From contig CALUFN010000008.1 of NCBI GenBank assembly GCA_944319945.1, forward strand, positions 1 to 64,000: 64,000 nucleotides of DNA. The letters are read 5' to 3'. The stretch is from an uncultured Prevotella sp. (GTDB lineage: Bacteria > Bacteroidota > Bacteroidia > Bacteroidales > Bacteroidaceae). The notes below the pieces were generated by a model. That model was not told where the DNA came from, made no database searches, and was given only the letters and a program-made list of their open reading frames with translations. Positions 18,054 through 26,968 of the stretch are shown here, piece by piece (positions within the stretch are counted from its first letter, which is position 1; each line of letters opens with the position of its first letter). Both the position numbers and the translations under genes were made by a program.

Positions 18054-19001
18054 TTAGATACTCTTCAGATATTCCCTGACGTTCCTCTCTATGCGTGCGG
18101 CTATGTCGCCCTCCTCGGCGGCCTTGTCGAATTTGTCGCCGGTGATGTGTTCGTACAGCTCGATGTAACGCTCGCTTACGCTCTCGGCGTATTCGTCGGT
18201 TATCTCGGGCATTACCTGGCCAGGCTGGTTCATGAAGTTATGCTCGATGAGCCATTGGCGCACGAACTCCTTAGAGAGCTGACGCTGCGGCTCGCCCTTA
18301 GCCAGTTTCTCCTCGTAGCCGTCGGCATAGAAGTAGCGGCTGCTGTCGGGCGTGTGCACCTCGTCGATGAGGTAGACCTTGCCGTCGCGCTTGCCGAACT
18401 CGTATTTCGTGTCTACGAGTATCAGGCCGTGCTTGGCGGCAATCTCCTGTCCGCGGGCGAATATCCTGCGAGTATAGTCCTCCATCACCTCGTAGTCTTC
18501 CTTGTTTACTATGCCCTGGGCGATGATCTCCTCCTTAGAGATGTTCATGTCGTGGCCTTCGTCGGCTTTGGTGGTAGGTGTGATGATAGGCTCGGGGAAA
18601 CGTTCGTTCTCTCGCATTCCGTCGGGCAACTTCACTCCGCACAGCTCGCGGCAACCGTTCTTGTACTCGCGCCAAGCCGAGCCGGTGAGTATCGAGCGTA
18701 TAATCATCTCCACGCGGAAGCCCTCGCACTTCAGTCCGACAGTCACCATCGGGTCAGGTGTGGCGAGCTTCCAGTTGGGGCAGATGTCGGTCGTCTGGTC
18801 GAGAAATTTGGCTGCGATCTGGTTGAGCACCTGTCCCTTGAACGGTATGCCTTTAGGCAAAACTACGTCGAAGGCCGAAATCCTGTCGGTCGCAATCATG
18901 ACGATCAGGTCGTCGTTGATGTTGTAAACGTCGCGCACCTTTCCGTGGTAAACGCTCTTCTGTCCATCAAAATGGAAATCCGTACTTGTTAATGCTTTCA
19001 T
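18054..19001 (-). CDS. purC: Phosphoribosylaminoimidazole-succinocarboxamide synthase
   Basis: PurC (SAICAR synthase) joins CAIR and aspartate with ATP in purine synthesis. The 315-residue protein has the eukaryote/Bacteroidetes-type longer sequence: [15 protein letters not shown] at the nucleotide site, [31 protein letters not shown], and [16 protein letters not shown] and [12 protein letters not shown] at the ATP/Mg site. It follows phoH in the minus-strand row; the gap holds a GACAAG repeat. Confidence 0.95.
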   Translation of the reverse strand: MKALTSTDFHFDGQKSVYHGKVRDVYNINDDLIVMIATDRISAFDVVLPKGIPFKGQVLNQIAAKFLDQTTDICPNWKLATPDPMVTVGLKCEGFRVEMIIRSILTGSAWREYKNGCRELCGVKLPDGMRENERFPEPIITPTTKADEGHDMNISKEEIIAQGIVNKEDYEVMEDYTRRIFARGQEIAAKHGLILVDTKYEFGKRDGKVYLIDEVHTPDSSRYFYADGYEEKLAKGEPQRQLSKEFVRQWLIEHNFMNQPGQVMPEITDEYAESVSERYIELYEHITGDKFDKAAEEGDIAARIERNVREYLKSI

Positions 19002-19013
19002 TACTCTATATAT

Positions 19014-19210
19014 TTAGTTGACAAGTGACGAGATATGAGCAGGCAAGGAGATTTTTCTGTCGACAAGTTTACAGTTAACGAGCAGGCAAGGATATTTGCC
19101 TCGCCGCTTGTCTGCTGAGAAACTTGTTTGCCGGTACCTCATAAGCTATTAACTTGTCTGCTTGTCACTTGTCTGCTTGTCACTTGTCTGCTTGTTTACT
19201 GAATTGTCTG
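19014..19210. repeat. GACAAG repeat extending into phoH (family B)
   Basis: The block runs from the purC start region into the phoH coding end. On the phoH side the 15-base unit AAGCAGACAAGTGAC (minus strand) is repeated three times between about 19152 and 19195 and is translated. On the purC side inverted words (ttagttgacaagtgacgaga) complete the arm. Confidence 0.88.
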
Positions 19211-20135
19211 CTAACGAAAATGTCTTTACTATGCGCGTTACGAGCTTGTGCCTTACGATGTCCCTCTCGTCCATATTAACTATGGATATGCCCTCAACGT
19301 CTTTCAGAACGCTTACGGCTTCGCGCAGTCCGCTCGTCATTCCTTTTGGCAGGTCCACCTGGGTCAAGTCGCCCGTGATTATCATCTTCGTATTCCATCC
19401 CATGCGCGTCAGGAACATTCTTATCTGCGCCGTCGTAGTGTTCTGAGCCTCGTCAAGGATAACCACGGCATCGCTCAGCGTCCTTCCGCGCATGAAGGCC
19501 AGCGGAGCTATCTGTATTATGCGCTTTTCCATCATGTCTTGCAGCTTGACGGCAGGCAGCATGTCCTCAAGCGCGTCGTAAAGCGGTTGCAGATAGGGGT
19601 CGATTTTATCTTTCATGTCACCGGGCAGGAAGCCCAACTTTTCGCCGGCCTCCACAGCCGGGCGGCTCAGTATTATCTTCTTGGCCCGCTTCTCCTTAAG
19701 GGCTTTTACGGCGAGTGCGATGCTTAGGTAAGTCTTGCCTGTTCCGGCCGGTCCTATGGCGAACACCATGTCCGTCCTCTCGTAAGCGTCGATAAGTTTC
19801 TGCTGGTTTTCACTGCGGCTTTTTATCGGCTTGCCCGATATGTTGTAGACCACCACGCCCTTTGTCGTGTCCTCCTTAGCCTTGCCGCCCTTAATGATGT
19901 CTATGATGTCTTCCTCGCTGATAGAGTTATATTTCAACACATGCCTGCGCAGCTTCTCGATGTTTTCTTCGAAGTCGGCCATCTGCTCCTCGTCGCCGAG
20001 CACTCGCATTACGTTGTCTCTTGCCACGATGCGCAGTTTCGGGTACAGAGCCTTGATTATTTGCAGGTAAGCGTTGCCCGCCCCGTAGAGCATTACGGGG
20101 TCGATGTCTTCAATTACGATATGCTTCTCTATCAA
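19149..20135 (-). CDS. phoH: PhoH-family ATPase with repeat-derived tail
   Basis: PhoH-like cytoplasmic ATPase (328 residues), usually linked to RNA metabolism with YbeY; the exact role is unclear. The P-loop is GPAGTGKTY and Walker B is [10 protein letters not shown], with [16 protein letters not shown] between them. An N-terminal KH-like/PhoH leader region covers about 1-110. The natural end appears to be near ADNSVN. The final residues are three tandem copies of a KQTSD-type pentapeptide, encoded by three units of the GACAAG intergenic repeat read in a stop-free frame. It heads the row purC-menG-aroE-purM-prfA-pyrF. Confidence 0.93.
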   Translation of the reverse strand: MIEKHIVIEDIDPVMLYGAGNAYLQIIKALYPKLRIVARDNVMRVLGDEEQMADFEENIEKLRRHVLKYNSISEEDIIDIIKGGKAKEDTTKGVVVYNISGKPIKSRSENQQKLIDAYERTDMVFAIGPAGTGKTYLSIALAVKALKEKRAKKIILSRPAVEAGEKLGFLPGDMKDKIDPYLQPLYDALEDMLPAVKLQDMMEKRIIQIAPLAFMRGRTLSDAVVILDEAQNTTTAQIRMFLTRMGWNTKMIITGDLTQVDLPKGMTSGLREAVSVLKDVEGISIVNMDERDIVRHKLVTRIVKTFSLADNSVNKQTSDKQTSDKQTS

Positions 20136-20162
20136 TTTGCCTTACGGTTTTTAATTTTTGTG

Positions 20163-20170
20163 CAAAATTA
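20163..20170 (-). promoter_or_regulatory. Probable -7 element for phoH
   Basis: On the minus strand TAATTTTG matches TAnnTTTG, 28 bases before the phoH start. The upstream T-rich tract has no TTTG box at 19-21 bases. Confidence 0.5.
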
Positions 20171-20390
20171 CGTATTTTTTTTCATTCCGTATTTTTTTTC
20201 ATCCTTTTTTTATATTTTTGCGGTCGGTTTCTACAACATGTCTTGTAGCCCGATGCGCCGCATATGTCTAAGCCCGAGCCTGCACCACTTGTTTGCACGC
20301 CGGGCAGCTTCTGCTTCCGCAGGCTTTCCAAGTTGCCCTTAATATTATTGTCCTTTTGGAAAGCAAGGCGTTTATCTAAGTCAAATAACG

Positions 20391-21305
20391 ATGAAAGTAT
20401 TAAGAGTATTAGTGAATTTATTCATAACAGCCATTTTATGCACCCCTCCTTTATCCGTAAAAGCACAAACTGTACACATAACAAGTCCCGACGGAGGCAT
20501 GGACGCATATCAGAAAGTAAGGAAGCAAGTGTATGATACGGCTCAAATAGCAGTGTATTATGATCTGAAATTCTTAAAAGACAGCATAAAGACTACCGAT
20601 TATACGAAAGCAAAAACCGTGTTGCAAATATCGGATAAATACACGAAATACGGCGATTACTACCAGCTTATGCTTGACTCATTAGACATTTTCTTTAACG
20701 AAAACAAGAAGAACAAACGTAACCGACAAGCCGTGGACACATGGTACGGCGCAATTGAGAGGATAAAATATTACACTGTGAGCATTACCGACTTATCAAC
20801 CAATCGGACAAGAGTGCAGATTTACGACGATATTTATAATTGGGACTATACGTTTGAGCCGAAAATAGAATGGCAGTTGGAGACGGGCGACACCGTCATA
20901 AATACCATATCGTGCAAAAAAGCATCGTGCAGCTATGCGGGAAGAAACTACGTTGCATGGTATGCCGACAGCATACCGCTGCCTTACGGTCCGTATGTTT
21001 TCAGCGGACTGCCCGGCCTTATAATCGATATCCGCGATACGAAGAATAACTGGATATTTACCTACGGCGGTATGGAAAAGGCACACCAGCATCGTGACAT
21101 GTATCTTTATAAAAAAGAGTTTTGGGGCAAACTTAAAGAAGTCAGTCGGGAAGACGCTCTTACGTCATGCCGTAACGACACGGAAAATTATGACAATCTT
21201 GCAATAGAACATTATAAGGTGAAGACAAATGTTAACGGAAAGTGGGTGCCTGTAGTGGCTGACCGTCCACGACGTCCGAGCAACATGCTTGAATTAGAAT
21301 GGTAA
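20391..21305 (+). CDS. GLPGLI family secreted protein
   Basis: A 304-residue exported protein of the Bacteroidetes GLPGLI family, whose function is not known. Residues 1 to about 26 are a signal peptide ending in VKAQ. The name motif appears as YVFSGLPGLIIDIRDTKNNW, preceded by RNYVAWYADSIPLPYGP. No catalytic motif is seen. Its stop overlaps the start of the next gene, a TonB-receptor-like barrel, by seven bases; such pairing is common for this family and suggests that the two act together at the outer membrane. The gene is clearly more AT-rich than the lpx and pur genes nearby. Confidence 0.9.
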   Translation: MKVLRVLVNLFITAILCTPPLSVKAQTVHITSPDGGMDAYQKVRKQVYDTAQIAVYYDLKFLKDSIKTTDYTKAKTVLQISDKYTKYGDYYQLMLDSLDIFFNENKKNKRNRQAVDTWYGAIERIKYYTVSITDLSTNRTRVQIYDDIYNWDYTFEPKIEWQLETGDTVINTISCKKASCSYAGRNYVAWYADSIPLPYGPYVFSGLPGLIIDIRDTKNNWIFTYGGMEKAHQHRDMYLYKKEFWGKLKEVSREDALTSCRNDTENYDNLAIEHYKVKTNVNGKWVPVVADRPRRPSNMLELEW

Positions 21306-23872
21306 GGCACATTATTATATTATTGCTTTACGCCCTGTATCCGTGTATGGAATCTGCGGCGCAAGAAGTCAATACGGTATTCTCGGGAACTGTAACCGAC
21401 ACTGACGGAAAGGCCGTCGGCAATGTTACGTGCAAGCTATTAGACGGCAAAGACTCTCTCCTTGCTTACGCGTTGACAAAGAGCGACGGCACGTATAGGC
21501 TGAAATCCATTGACGGCGGACGACAGATAGAGTTTGCATTTCTCGGTTACGAGACACTGCGCGTACCTGTTAAGGAGGGTAACACACGGTATGACGCACG
21601 CTTGGAGCGCGCCGCCGTGGAGCTTGAAAACGTCACGGTGACCGCCGACCCTATAACGCGGCGCAAGGATACGCTGCTTTACAACGTGGATGCCTTCCGT
21701 CGGGAGCAGGACCGCAGCATAGAGGACGTACTCAAACGGATGCCAGGCATAGAGGTGAGCGACGACGGGCAGATAAGCTATCAAGGCAAGGCCGTAAACA
21801 AAGTGAACATCGAGGGGCTTGACCTAATGGGCGACCAGTATAACCAAGCAACGCAAAACATGCCGGCGGAGGCCGTGGCGCAGGTACAGATAATGGAGCG
21901 CAACCAGCCAGTAAAGGTTCTCGAAGGTAAGGTGAGCAACGACCGCGCCACGCTCAACCTTAAGCTGAAGCGTGACTATAAGGCCCGTCCGTTCGGCGAG
22001 GCCGACGGCGGCATAGGCGGCAGCCCCATCGTATGGAACAACCGCCTGGCGGCCATTAACATCAACCGGAAAAACCAAATGCTGCTCACGGGGATGATGA
22101 ACAACTGCGGAATAAGTCTTGAAAGCCTGACGCACGGCATGGGCAACTACACCGGGATGTACACCGAGGAGCCGTTGCCCGAGCCTTTTCTCTATTCGCC
22201 AACGGCACAGACACCGCCCGTGTCGCCTCTGTATTACCTTCGCAACAAATCTTATTACGCCGGACTCAACTATCTGCACGCATTCACGCAAGAGCAAACC
22301 TTGCGCCTCAATGCATACTATTACCGCGACAGCGGCACGCAACAGGACAGCACTCTCAACCTATACGCCGCAAAAGAGGACACAGTAAGCATATTTGAAA
22401 GCAACGACATACACGACAAAAAGGAACTGATGAAAGGCTTGTTGCGCTACGAACTGAACTCCCGACGACTGTATCTTACGGAGGAAGCATCGGCTATGTT
22501 CAATCTCGGCGACGCGCGAAACAACTGCGGCAGCAACCTCGGCGTACTGCAGGAGCGGGTTCGGCACAGGCTGTATGACGTGCAGAACGTGGCTGAAGCT
22601 ACCGTAAACACGGGCGCGCTGCTCTTTGACGTGTCGTCGATAGTGCGCTTTTACGCTTCAAGGGAACGGCTCGGCATAATCCCTGCATACGGCGACGCCG
22701 CCACTGACAACACCGTAAGGCTGCGCAACCTGTTCACCCGCAACCGCATAGGCACGAACTTCGGACTTTTCGGCGGCAACCTCGGCCTCGGTTATATTCT
22801 TGAGCATAAGCACTGGCAGACATGCGCCGGCGGACTTAATTCAGGTATGAAAGGCGGCTATTGGCTGCATACCATTGAGCCGCAATATGAATATAACTTG
22901 CCTGACGGCACGGTTACGCTGACCCTACCCGTGGAATATGTGTCGTATTCGTATCCTGCCGGCGGCGTTAAGACACGCAAGGCTTTGTTCTCTCCGCTGC
23001 TCGACATTGACTATAAGTTAGGTTTCATGACGACCGTCGACGCGTCAGTCGGCGTAAACCGCAACGCCGACACACGGACCATACCGTTCACGGGCGTTAT
23101 GGCGAACAACTACCGCACGCTGACTTTTGGCACGGATAGCATGTCGTTCAGCCGCACGGCAATGGCCGACATCCGCCTCTCGTGGCTCAATACGGCGACG
23201 ATGCTCTCATGGAACGTGTACGCAGGCTGGCAGCAGACTATGCAAGATAGGTATTACAGCTATCTCTACGCAGGCGACCTGACGCTTATCCGCCCAGTAT
23301 GGGGCGACAACCGCCGAACGGCGGTCAGCGCGGCGGCCAACGTAAAGAAAGTGTGGCGCGGCGCGCATCTCACCCTGAAAGGCTCTGCCATGTATTCTTA
23401 TAACAAGGCCTTTGCATCCCAAAACGGAGTGGAAGATTATATAAGGTACGACGCGGCAAGTGCGCAGGTCGGTGCGTCGTGGGACAAATTCGGTTGGCTT
23501 ACGGCTAATCTCACCGTAGCCGGCAACATGACGTGGAAGCGGCCCGACGCATTTTCGCAGTCGGCCAACGTACTAAAGAATGTCTTCGGCTCCCTACGCC
23601 TCGACTTTGTGCCGTTGAAAACGTTGCGCCTGTATGCCGAAGCGGCGGCGACGGCATACGAAATAACACACGACAGATATTCCACCGACTTGTTCCTGAA
23701 CGCAGGAGCGAGGCTTGATGTTACCAAGACGCTCGCCGTAACGCTTATGGCCGTCAACCTACTCGACCGCGTAAGTTACGAGGTTTCGTCGTATCAAGGT
23801 GCTAATTACAGGTATCTTCATGTGCCGTTGAGAGGGCGCACGGTGATGGCCGGCATAAACGTTAAGTTCTGA
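21299..23872 (+). CDS. TonB-dependent-receptor-like outer membrane beta-barrel with carboxypeptidase-regulatory-like domain
   Basis: An 857-residue outer membrane protein. A signal peptide (about 1-22, ending ESAAQ) is followed by a carboxypeptidase-D regulatory-like beta-sandwich (about 27-105: FSGTVTDTDGKAVGNVTCKL), a plug-like segment (about 125-220: RSIEDVLKRMPGIEVSDDG, INMEGL-like VNIEGLDLMGDQY) and a long beta-barrel to the C-terminus (RTVMAGINVKF, ending in an aromatic residue). It resembles the OMP_b-brl_3 group that accompanies GLPGLI proteins rather than SusC; no SusD partner is present. The ligand is unknown. It is co-transcribed with the GLPGLI gene. Confidence 0.87.
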   Translation: MVRHIIILLLYALYPCMESAAQEVNTVFSGTVTDTDGKAVGNVTCKLLDGKDSLLAYALTKSDGTYRLKSIDGGRQIEFAFLGYETLRVPVKEGNTRYDARLERAAVELENVTVTADPITRRKDTLLYNVDAFRREQDRSIEDVLKRMPGIEVSDDGQISYQGKAVNKVNIEGLDLMGDQYNQATQNMPAEAVAQVQIMERNQPVKVLEGKVSNDRATLNLKLKRDYKARPFGEADGGIGGSPIVWNNRLAAININRKNQMLLTGMMNNCGISLESLTHGMGNYTGMYTEEPLPEPFLYSPTAQTPPVSPLYYLRNKSYYAGLNYLHAFTQEQTLRLNAYYYRDSGTQQDSTLNLYAAKEDTVSIFESNDIHDKKELMKGLLRYELNSRRLYLTEEASAMFNLGDARNNCGSNLGVLQERVRHRLYDVQNVAEATVNTGALLFDVSSIVRFYASRERLGIIPAYGDAATDNTVRLRNLFTRNRIGTNFGLFGGNLGLGYILEHKHWQTCAGGLNSGMKGGYWLHTIEPQYEYNLPDGTVTLTLPVEYVSYSYPAGGVKTRKALFSPLLDIDYKLGFMTTVDASVGVNRNADTRTIPFTGVMANNYRTLTFGTDSMSFSRTAMADIRLSWLNTATMLSWNVYAGWQQTMQDRYYSYLYAGDLTLIRPVWGDNRRTAVSAAANVKKVWRGAHLTLKGSAMYSYNKAFASQNGVEDYIRYDAASAQVGASWDKFGWLTANLTVAGNMTWKRPDAFSQSANVLKNVFGSLRLDFVPLKTLRLYAEAAATAYEITHDRYSTDLFLNAGARLDVTKTLAVTLMAVNLLDRVSYEVSSYQGANYRYLHVPLRGRTVMAGINVKF

Positions 23873-23892
23873 AACGTAGCTTATCGCCCTTC

Positions 23893-23958
23893 AAAAGGAT
23901 GCCTTTTAGCTTGTAAAAGGTAGCCTTTCGGGCAGTAAAAGGTTACCTTTTACACTGC
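23893..23958. repeat. 22-base palindromic repeat, three tandem units
   Basis: Units start at 23893, 23915 and 23937, each exactly 22 bases. The cores are AAAAGGATGCCTTTTA, AAAAGGTAGCCTTTC and AAAAGGTTACCTTTTA, each a near-palindrome followed by about six variable bases ending in T. It begins 21 bases after the barrel gene and may serve as its terminator. Confidence 0.88.
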
Positions 23959-24071
23959 CTTATGTAACGTTCTTTTACTCAGAATGTTACAATCCTGTTG
24001 CATCCGTAGGCATGATAGACGTGCCTGGGTGGGGAAGACGTGCGTGGCAAGTTGATTTTTTGCGTCCGATT

Positions 24072-24103
24072 TTTGCGTATTCTATTGATTATTCTTACTT
24101 TTG
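24072..24103 (+). promoter_or_regulatory. Promoter of the SotB-like gene
   Basis: TTTG (24072-24075), 20 bases, TACTTTTG (24096-24103): a full Bacteroidetes promoter match. It supports the ATG at 24137 as the start, with a leader of roughly 25-30 bases. Confidence 0.8.
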
Positions 24104-24136
24104 CGCCCGATTTTAGGATAATAATTTGTTTGATAG

Positions 24137-25480
24137 ATGAACAGTGGTTTTATCGGCGAGTCTGCCGTTGTAAGCGGCGCAACCGTATCAGATTGTTTTC
24201 AGGAAAAGTCCGCAGATGCGGCAGGAGTGGTAAAAACGGATGGCACGATCTCGAAAGGCGGCGGCCGGGGGCACGTTGTGCCCGACGGAATCGGAGGCTT
24301 CAGAGGCGGCGACGCGCGGCGGTGGCTCCTGTTAGTGGTGCTGTCGTTTACGGCGTTCATATTCAATACAACCGAGTTCGTACCCATAGGCCTGCTCTCT
24401 GACATTGCCGCCGACTTCGGCATGAGCGAGGCGCGTACAAGCCTCTTGATAACCGTCTATGCATGGTTCGTGGCCGTGATGTCGCTGCCGCTGATGCTTG
24501 CAGTCGGCAAGTATGGTTTCCGTAAGATTCTTTTGGCCATCATAGGCCTTTTCATAGTCAGTCATGCGGTCTCGGCCGTGTCTGCTAATTTCACCATGCT
24601 TATGGCCTCGCGCCTCGGCGTGGCGTGCTCGCATGCTATTTTTTGGTCGATAATGTCGCCCTTAGCCGTACACATCGCGCCCGAGGGCAAGCGCGAGGCC
24701 GCCCTCGGAATGATAATCACGGGCACGTCGCTGGCTATGATAGTGGGCATGCCAATGGGGCGCGTTATTGGCTTGCATCTCGGTTGGAGAGTTACTTTCG
24801 GTTGCGTGGGTGGGGCCGCCTTGTTGGCTTTCGTCTTGTTGGCGCTGATGTTCCCACCCGTACCCAACAAGCAAAATGCCTCTGTGAAGAGCCTGCCGGG
24901 GTTGATCAAGTCGCCCGTGCTGGCGGGTATTTATGTTTTTATCTTCCTTGCGGTGCTGGCCCATTACACAGGTTACAGCTACATTGAGCCGTTCATGAAG
25001 CAGGTGGCCGGCATGAGCGACAGCCTTACCACGCTCACGCTGATGCTCTTCGGCATAGCCGGCGTTGGCAGCAGCGTGTTGTTCTCGCGCTTTTACGGGC
25101 GCCGCCGCAGGGCGTTCCTCGTTTTTGTTGCCGTGGGCATGCCCGTAGTGTTGTTCTTGATGCGGCCGATGACCTTCAACACGTACTCGGCAGTGGGCTA
25201 CTGCATGGTTTGGGGACTGTTGTTCACCATGTTCAATCTTGTCACCGAGTTTGAGACCATACGCAACTCGCCCGAGGCCACTACGGTGGCCGTGTCGATA
25301 TATTCTTCGATCTTCAATATAGGTATAGGCGGTGGTGCGTTCGTCGGTGGAATGGTTGTCGACGACTATTCAATATCGGTGATAGGTTATGTTGGCGGTG
25401 CGATAGCCGTCGTTGCCATGCTGTTCGCCTTAAAGAGGCTGCTGCCGGCGTTGTGCGGCTCTCCTGCCGGTGGCGAATAA
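24137..25480 (+). CDS. Sugar/arabinose efflux MFS transporter (SotB-like) with N-terminal extension
   Basis: A 12-helix MFS exporter. The first helix AFIFNTTEFVPIGLLSDIA and the segment SRLGVACSHAIFWSIMSPLA match the SotB/YdeA family closely, which exports sugars and related compounds such as arabinose. The core begins near residue 58. The first 55-57 residues are Gly-rich, hydrophilic and not part of the usual family. No internal ATG lies before helix 1, and the well-placed promoter supports the long start, so the extension may be real; a GTG start further in is the alternative. A 12-residue tail ends the protein. Confidence 0.86.
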   Translation: MNSGFIGESAVVSGATVSDCFQEKSADAAGVVKTDGTISKGGGRGHVVPDGIGGFRGGDARRWLLLVVLSFTAFIFNTTEFVPIGLLSDIAADFGMSEARTSLLITVYAWFVAVMSLPLMLAVGKYGFRKILLAIIGLFIVSHAVSAVSANFTMLMASRLGVACSHAIFWSIMSPLAVHIAPEGKREAALGMIITGTSLAMIVGMPMGRVIGLHLGWRVTFGCVGGAALLAFVLLALMFPPVPNKQNASVKSLPGLIKSPVLAGIYVFIFLAVLAHYTGYSYIEPFMKQVAGMSDSLTTLTLMLFGIAGVGSSVLFSRFYGRRRRAFLVFVAVGMPVVLFLMRPMTFNTYSAVGYCMVWGLLFTMFNLVTEFETIRNSPEATTVAVSIYSSIFNIGIGGGAFVGGMVVDDYSISVIGYVGGAIAVVAMLFALKRLLPALCGSPAGGE

Positions 25481-25504
25481 CGATTCCGCCACGGGCATAT
25501 TTGT

Positions 25505-25759
25505 GGTTCATCCGAAGTTTAGGTATATAGTGCTAAATGCTTGATATATAGTCCTTTATATAAATGGTGTAATTCGTAATCACGTGATAATCAATACATT
25601 GCACATGATATTTGTTCAAATCTGGCTGAAGAAACGGAATTTCAAATAGCGAATTGTTTATTTATGGATAATGTATTGAAATTTTTTCTTTTAAGAAGAA
25701 AATTCGATGGTACGATTTGATTATAATTAAAAGTCATACACCTAAACTGCGGATGAACC
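25505..25759. mobile_element. MITE-like element with 20-base terminal inverted repeats
   Basis: GGTTCATCCGAAGTTTAGGT (25505-25524) is matched in inverse orientation at 25740-25759 with one mismatch. The 215-base interior is very AT-rich compared with its surroundings and holds further nested inverted repeats: TCAATACATT near 25590 with AATGTATTGA near 25670, and TTTTCTT/AAGAAGAAAA near 25690. There is no open frame, so it cannot move by itself. No clear target-site duplication is visible. The right end abuts one unit of the 22-base palindromic repeat. An IS remnant or a structured RNA gene are alternatives. Confidence 0.6.
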
Positions 25760-25760
25760 C

Positions 25761-25782
25761 GAAAGGTTACCTTTCGTTTTAC
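25761..25782. repeat. 22-base palindromic repeat, single unit
   Basis: GAAAGGTTACCTTTCG plus six bases matches the unit found as arrays at 23893 and 53645. It starts two bases after the right inverted repeat of the MITE-like element. Confidence 0.7.
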
Positions 25783-25869
25783 AGTAGATTTTGATATGGT
25801 TGGCAACGGCTGCCTTCTAAAAATCCTATCTTATTCCGCATATTTCTCCTTAGTCTCACTTTTTTGCGC

Positions 25870-25943
25870 TACCTTTGCAGAAGATAAACTGCATTCGGCA
25901 ATTTGCAAGTAAACTTGCATTACGCTCGTTTGCGTTATCTTTG
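25870..25943 (+). promoter_or_regulatory. Two tandem -7-like elements before the peptidase operon
   Basis: TACCTTTG (25870-25877) and TATCTTTG (25936-25943) both match TAnnTTTG; each is followed by GCAGAA. The second has a CTTG 18 bases upstream. Two start sites are possible for the downstream HExxH-protein gene at 25979. Confidence 0.5.
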
Positions 25944-25978
25944 CAGAATATTTTTTGAGTAGCTTAAAAGTTAGTTTG

Positions 25979-26968
25979 ATGTTTCGCATAAATATTTTTC
26001 GTAATACGGCCGTGGCGCTTTTGTTCGGCACGGTCATGGCTGTCGCACAGGCAAAGGCCGGAAGCGATGTGTTTACGCTTAAGTTCGTCGACTCAAATGA
26101 GGCTGCGGCGATGCTCTCTACTCCCGATAAGAACACGGACAACTGGGGACGTTTCGACATCGAGGCGCGCATGGGGCGTAAGGGTGCCACGCGCGGCGAA
26201 CTGATGGAGCGCATAAAGACTTACACGCGCGACTTTACCGCTGCCGACAAGGACTCGTTGAGGAAGGCGTTCGGTATCTTCCACGATAAACTGGCCGAGA
26301 AGGGGCTTACGCTGCCGCTGCCCGACGATTTCATTCTTGTCAAGACGACAATGGAAGAGGAGGGTGGAGCCGGGGCCTACACGAGGGAGAACATAATATG
26401 CATGGGCGAGGAGGAGTTGAAAAAACTGACGGCCGACGGGCTGGTGTATTTCGTAGCGCATGAGACCTTCCATGTGCTGACGCGCAACAACCCCGACTTC
26501 CGCAAGGCCTTGTACGGCGTCATCGGCTTCAACGTGCTCGACAAGGAAATCAGCTTTGCCGACGACGTGACCGAAAGGCGAATATCCAACCCCGACGTTA
26601 ACCGCTATGACAGCTACGCCATGCTGACCGTCGACGGCGTGAAACGGCCTTACACGATGCTGATCTACTCTGACCGCGACTACGCCGGAGGCTCGCTGTT
26701 CGACTATGTGAACATCGGCCTAGTGCCGCTTGACGACGGCTTCGAGCCTGTAAGGAAGGACGGGCGGACGGTGATAGTGCCGCTCGAGCGTGCCACGGAC
26801 TTCTACACGCAGGTGGGGCGCAACACAGGCTACGTGATAAACCCCGAGGAATGCCTGGCCGACAACTTCGCTTACGCGGTGTGCGACTTGAAATCGGACT
26901 TGCCAGACCCTGAGATATCCCAACGCATATTGTCCGTAATCAGGAATTATGAGAATAACCAAGAATAA
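25979..26968 (+). CDS. Putative secreted zinc metallopeptidase (HExxH) of unknown family
   Basis: I do not recognise a named family. From the ATG at 25979 the protein has 329 residues and a signal peptide ending near AQAKA (about 1-28); the TTG eight codons upstream is a less likely start. Residues 157-168 read YFVAHETFHVLT, with the zinc-peptidase motif HExxH at 161-165. NPEECLADNFAYAV at 289-302 offers Glu290/291 or Asp295 as a third ligand. This is the pattern of a gluzincin-like peptidase and is inferred, not proven. Its end overlaps the DUF5715 gene by 20 bases, so the two secreted proteins are made together. Confidence 0.7.
   Translation: MFRINIFRNTAVALLFGTVMAVAQAKAGSDVFTLKFVDSNEAAAMLSTPDKNTDNWGRFDIEARMGRKGATRGELMERIKTYTRDFTAADKDSLRKAFGIFHDKLAEKGLTLPLPDDFILVKTTMEEEGGAGAYTRENIICMGEEELKKLTADGLVYFVAHETFHVLTRNNPDFRKALYGVIGFNVLDKEISFADDVTERRISNPDVNRYDSYAMLTVDGVKRPYTMLIYSDRDYAGGSLFDYVNIGLVPLDDGFEPVRKDGRTVIVPLERATDFYTQVGRNTGYVINPEECLADNFAYAVCDLKSDLPDPEISQRILSVIRNYENNQE

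Noticed and set aside
20264..20536. Frame overlapping the GLPGLI start
   Set aside because: Overlaps a well-supported signal peptide in another frame and has no recognisable content.
24040..24402. Alternative plus-strand frame at the SotB start
   Set aside because: It begins upstream of the promoter's -7 box and is read out of frame with the conserved transporter; Arg-rich shadow.
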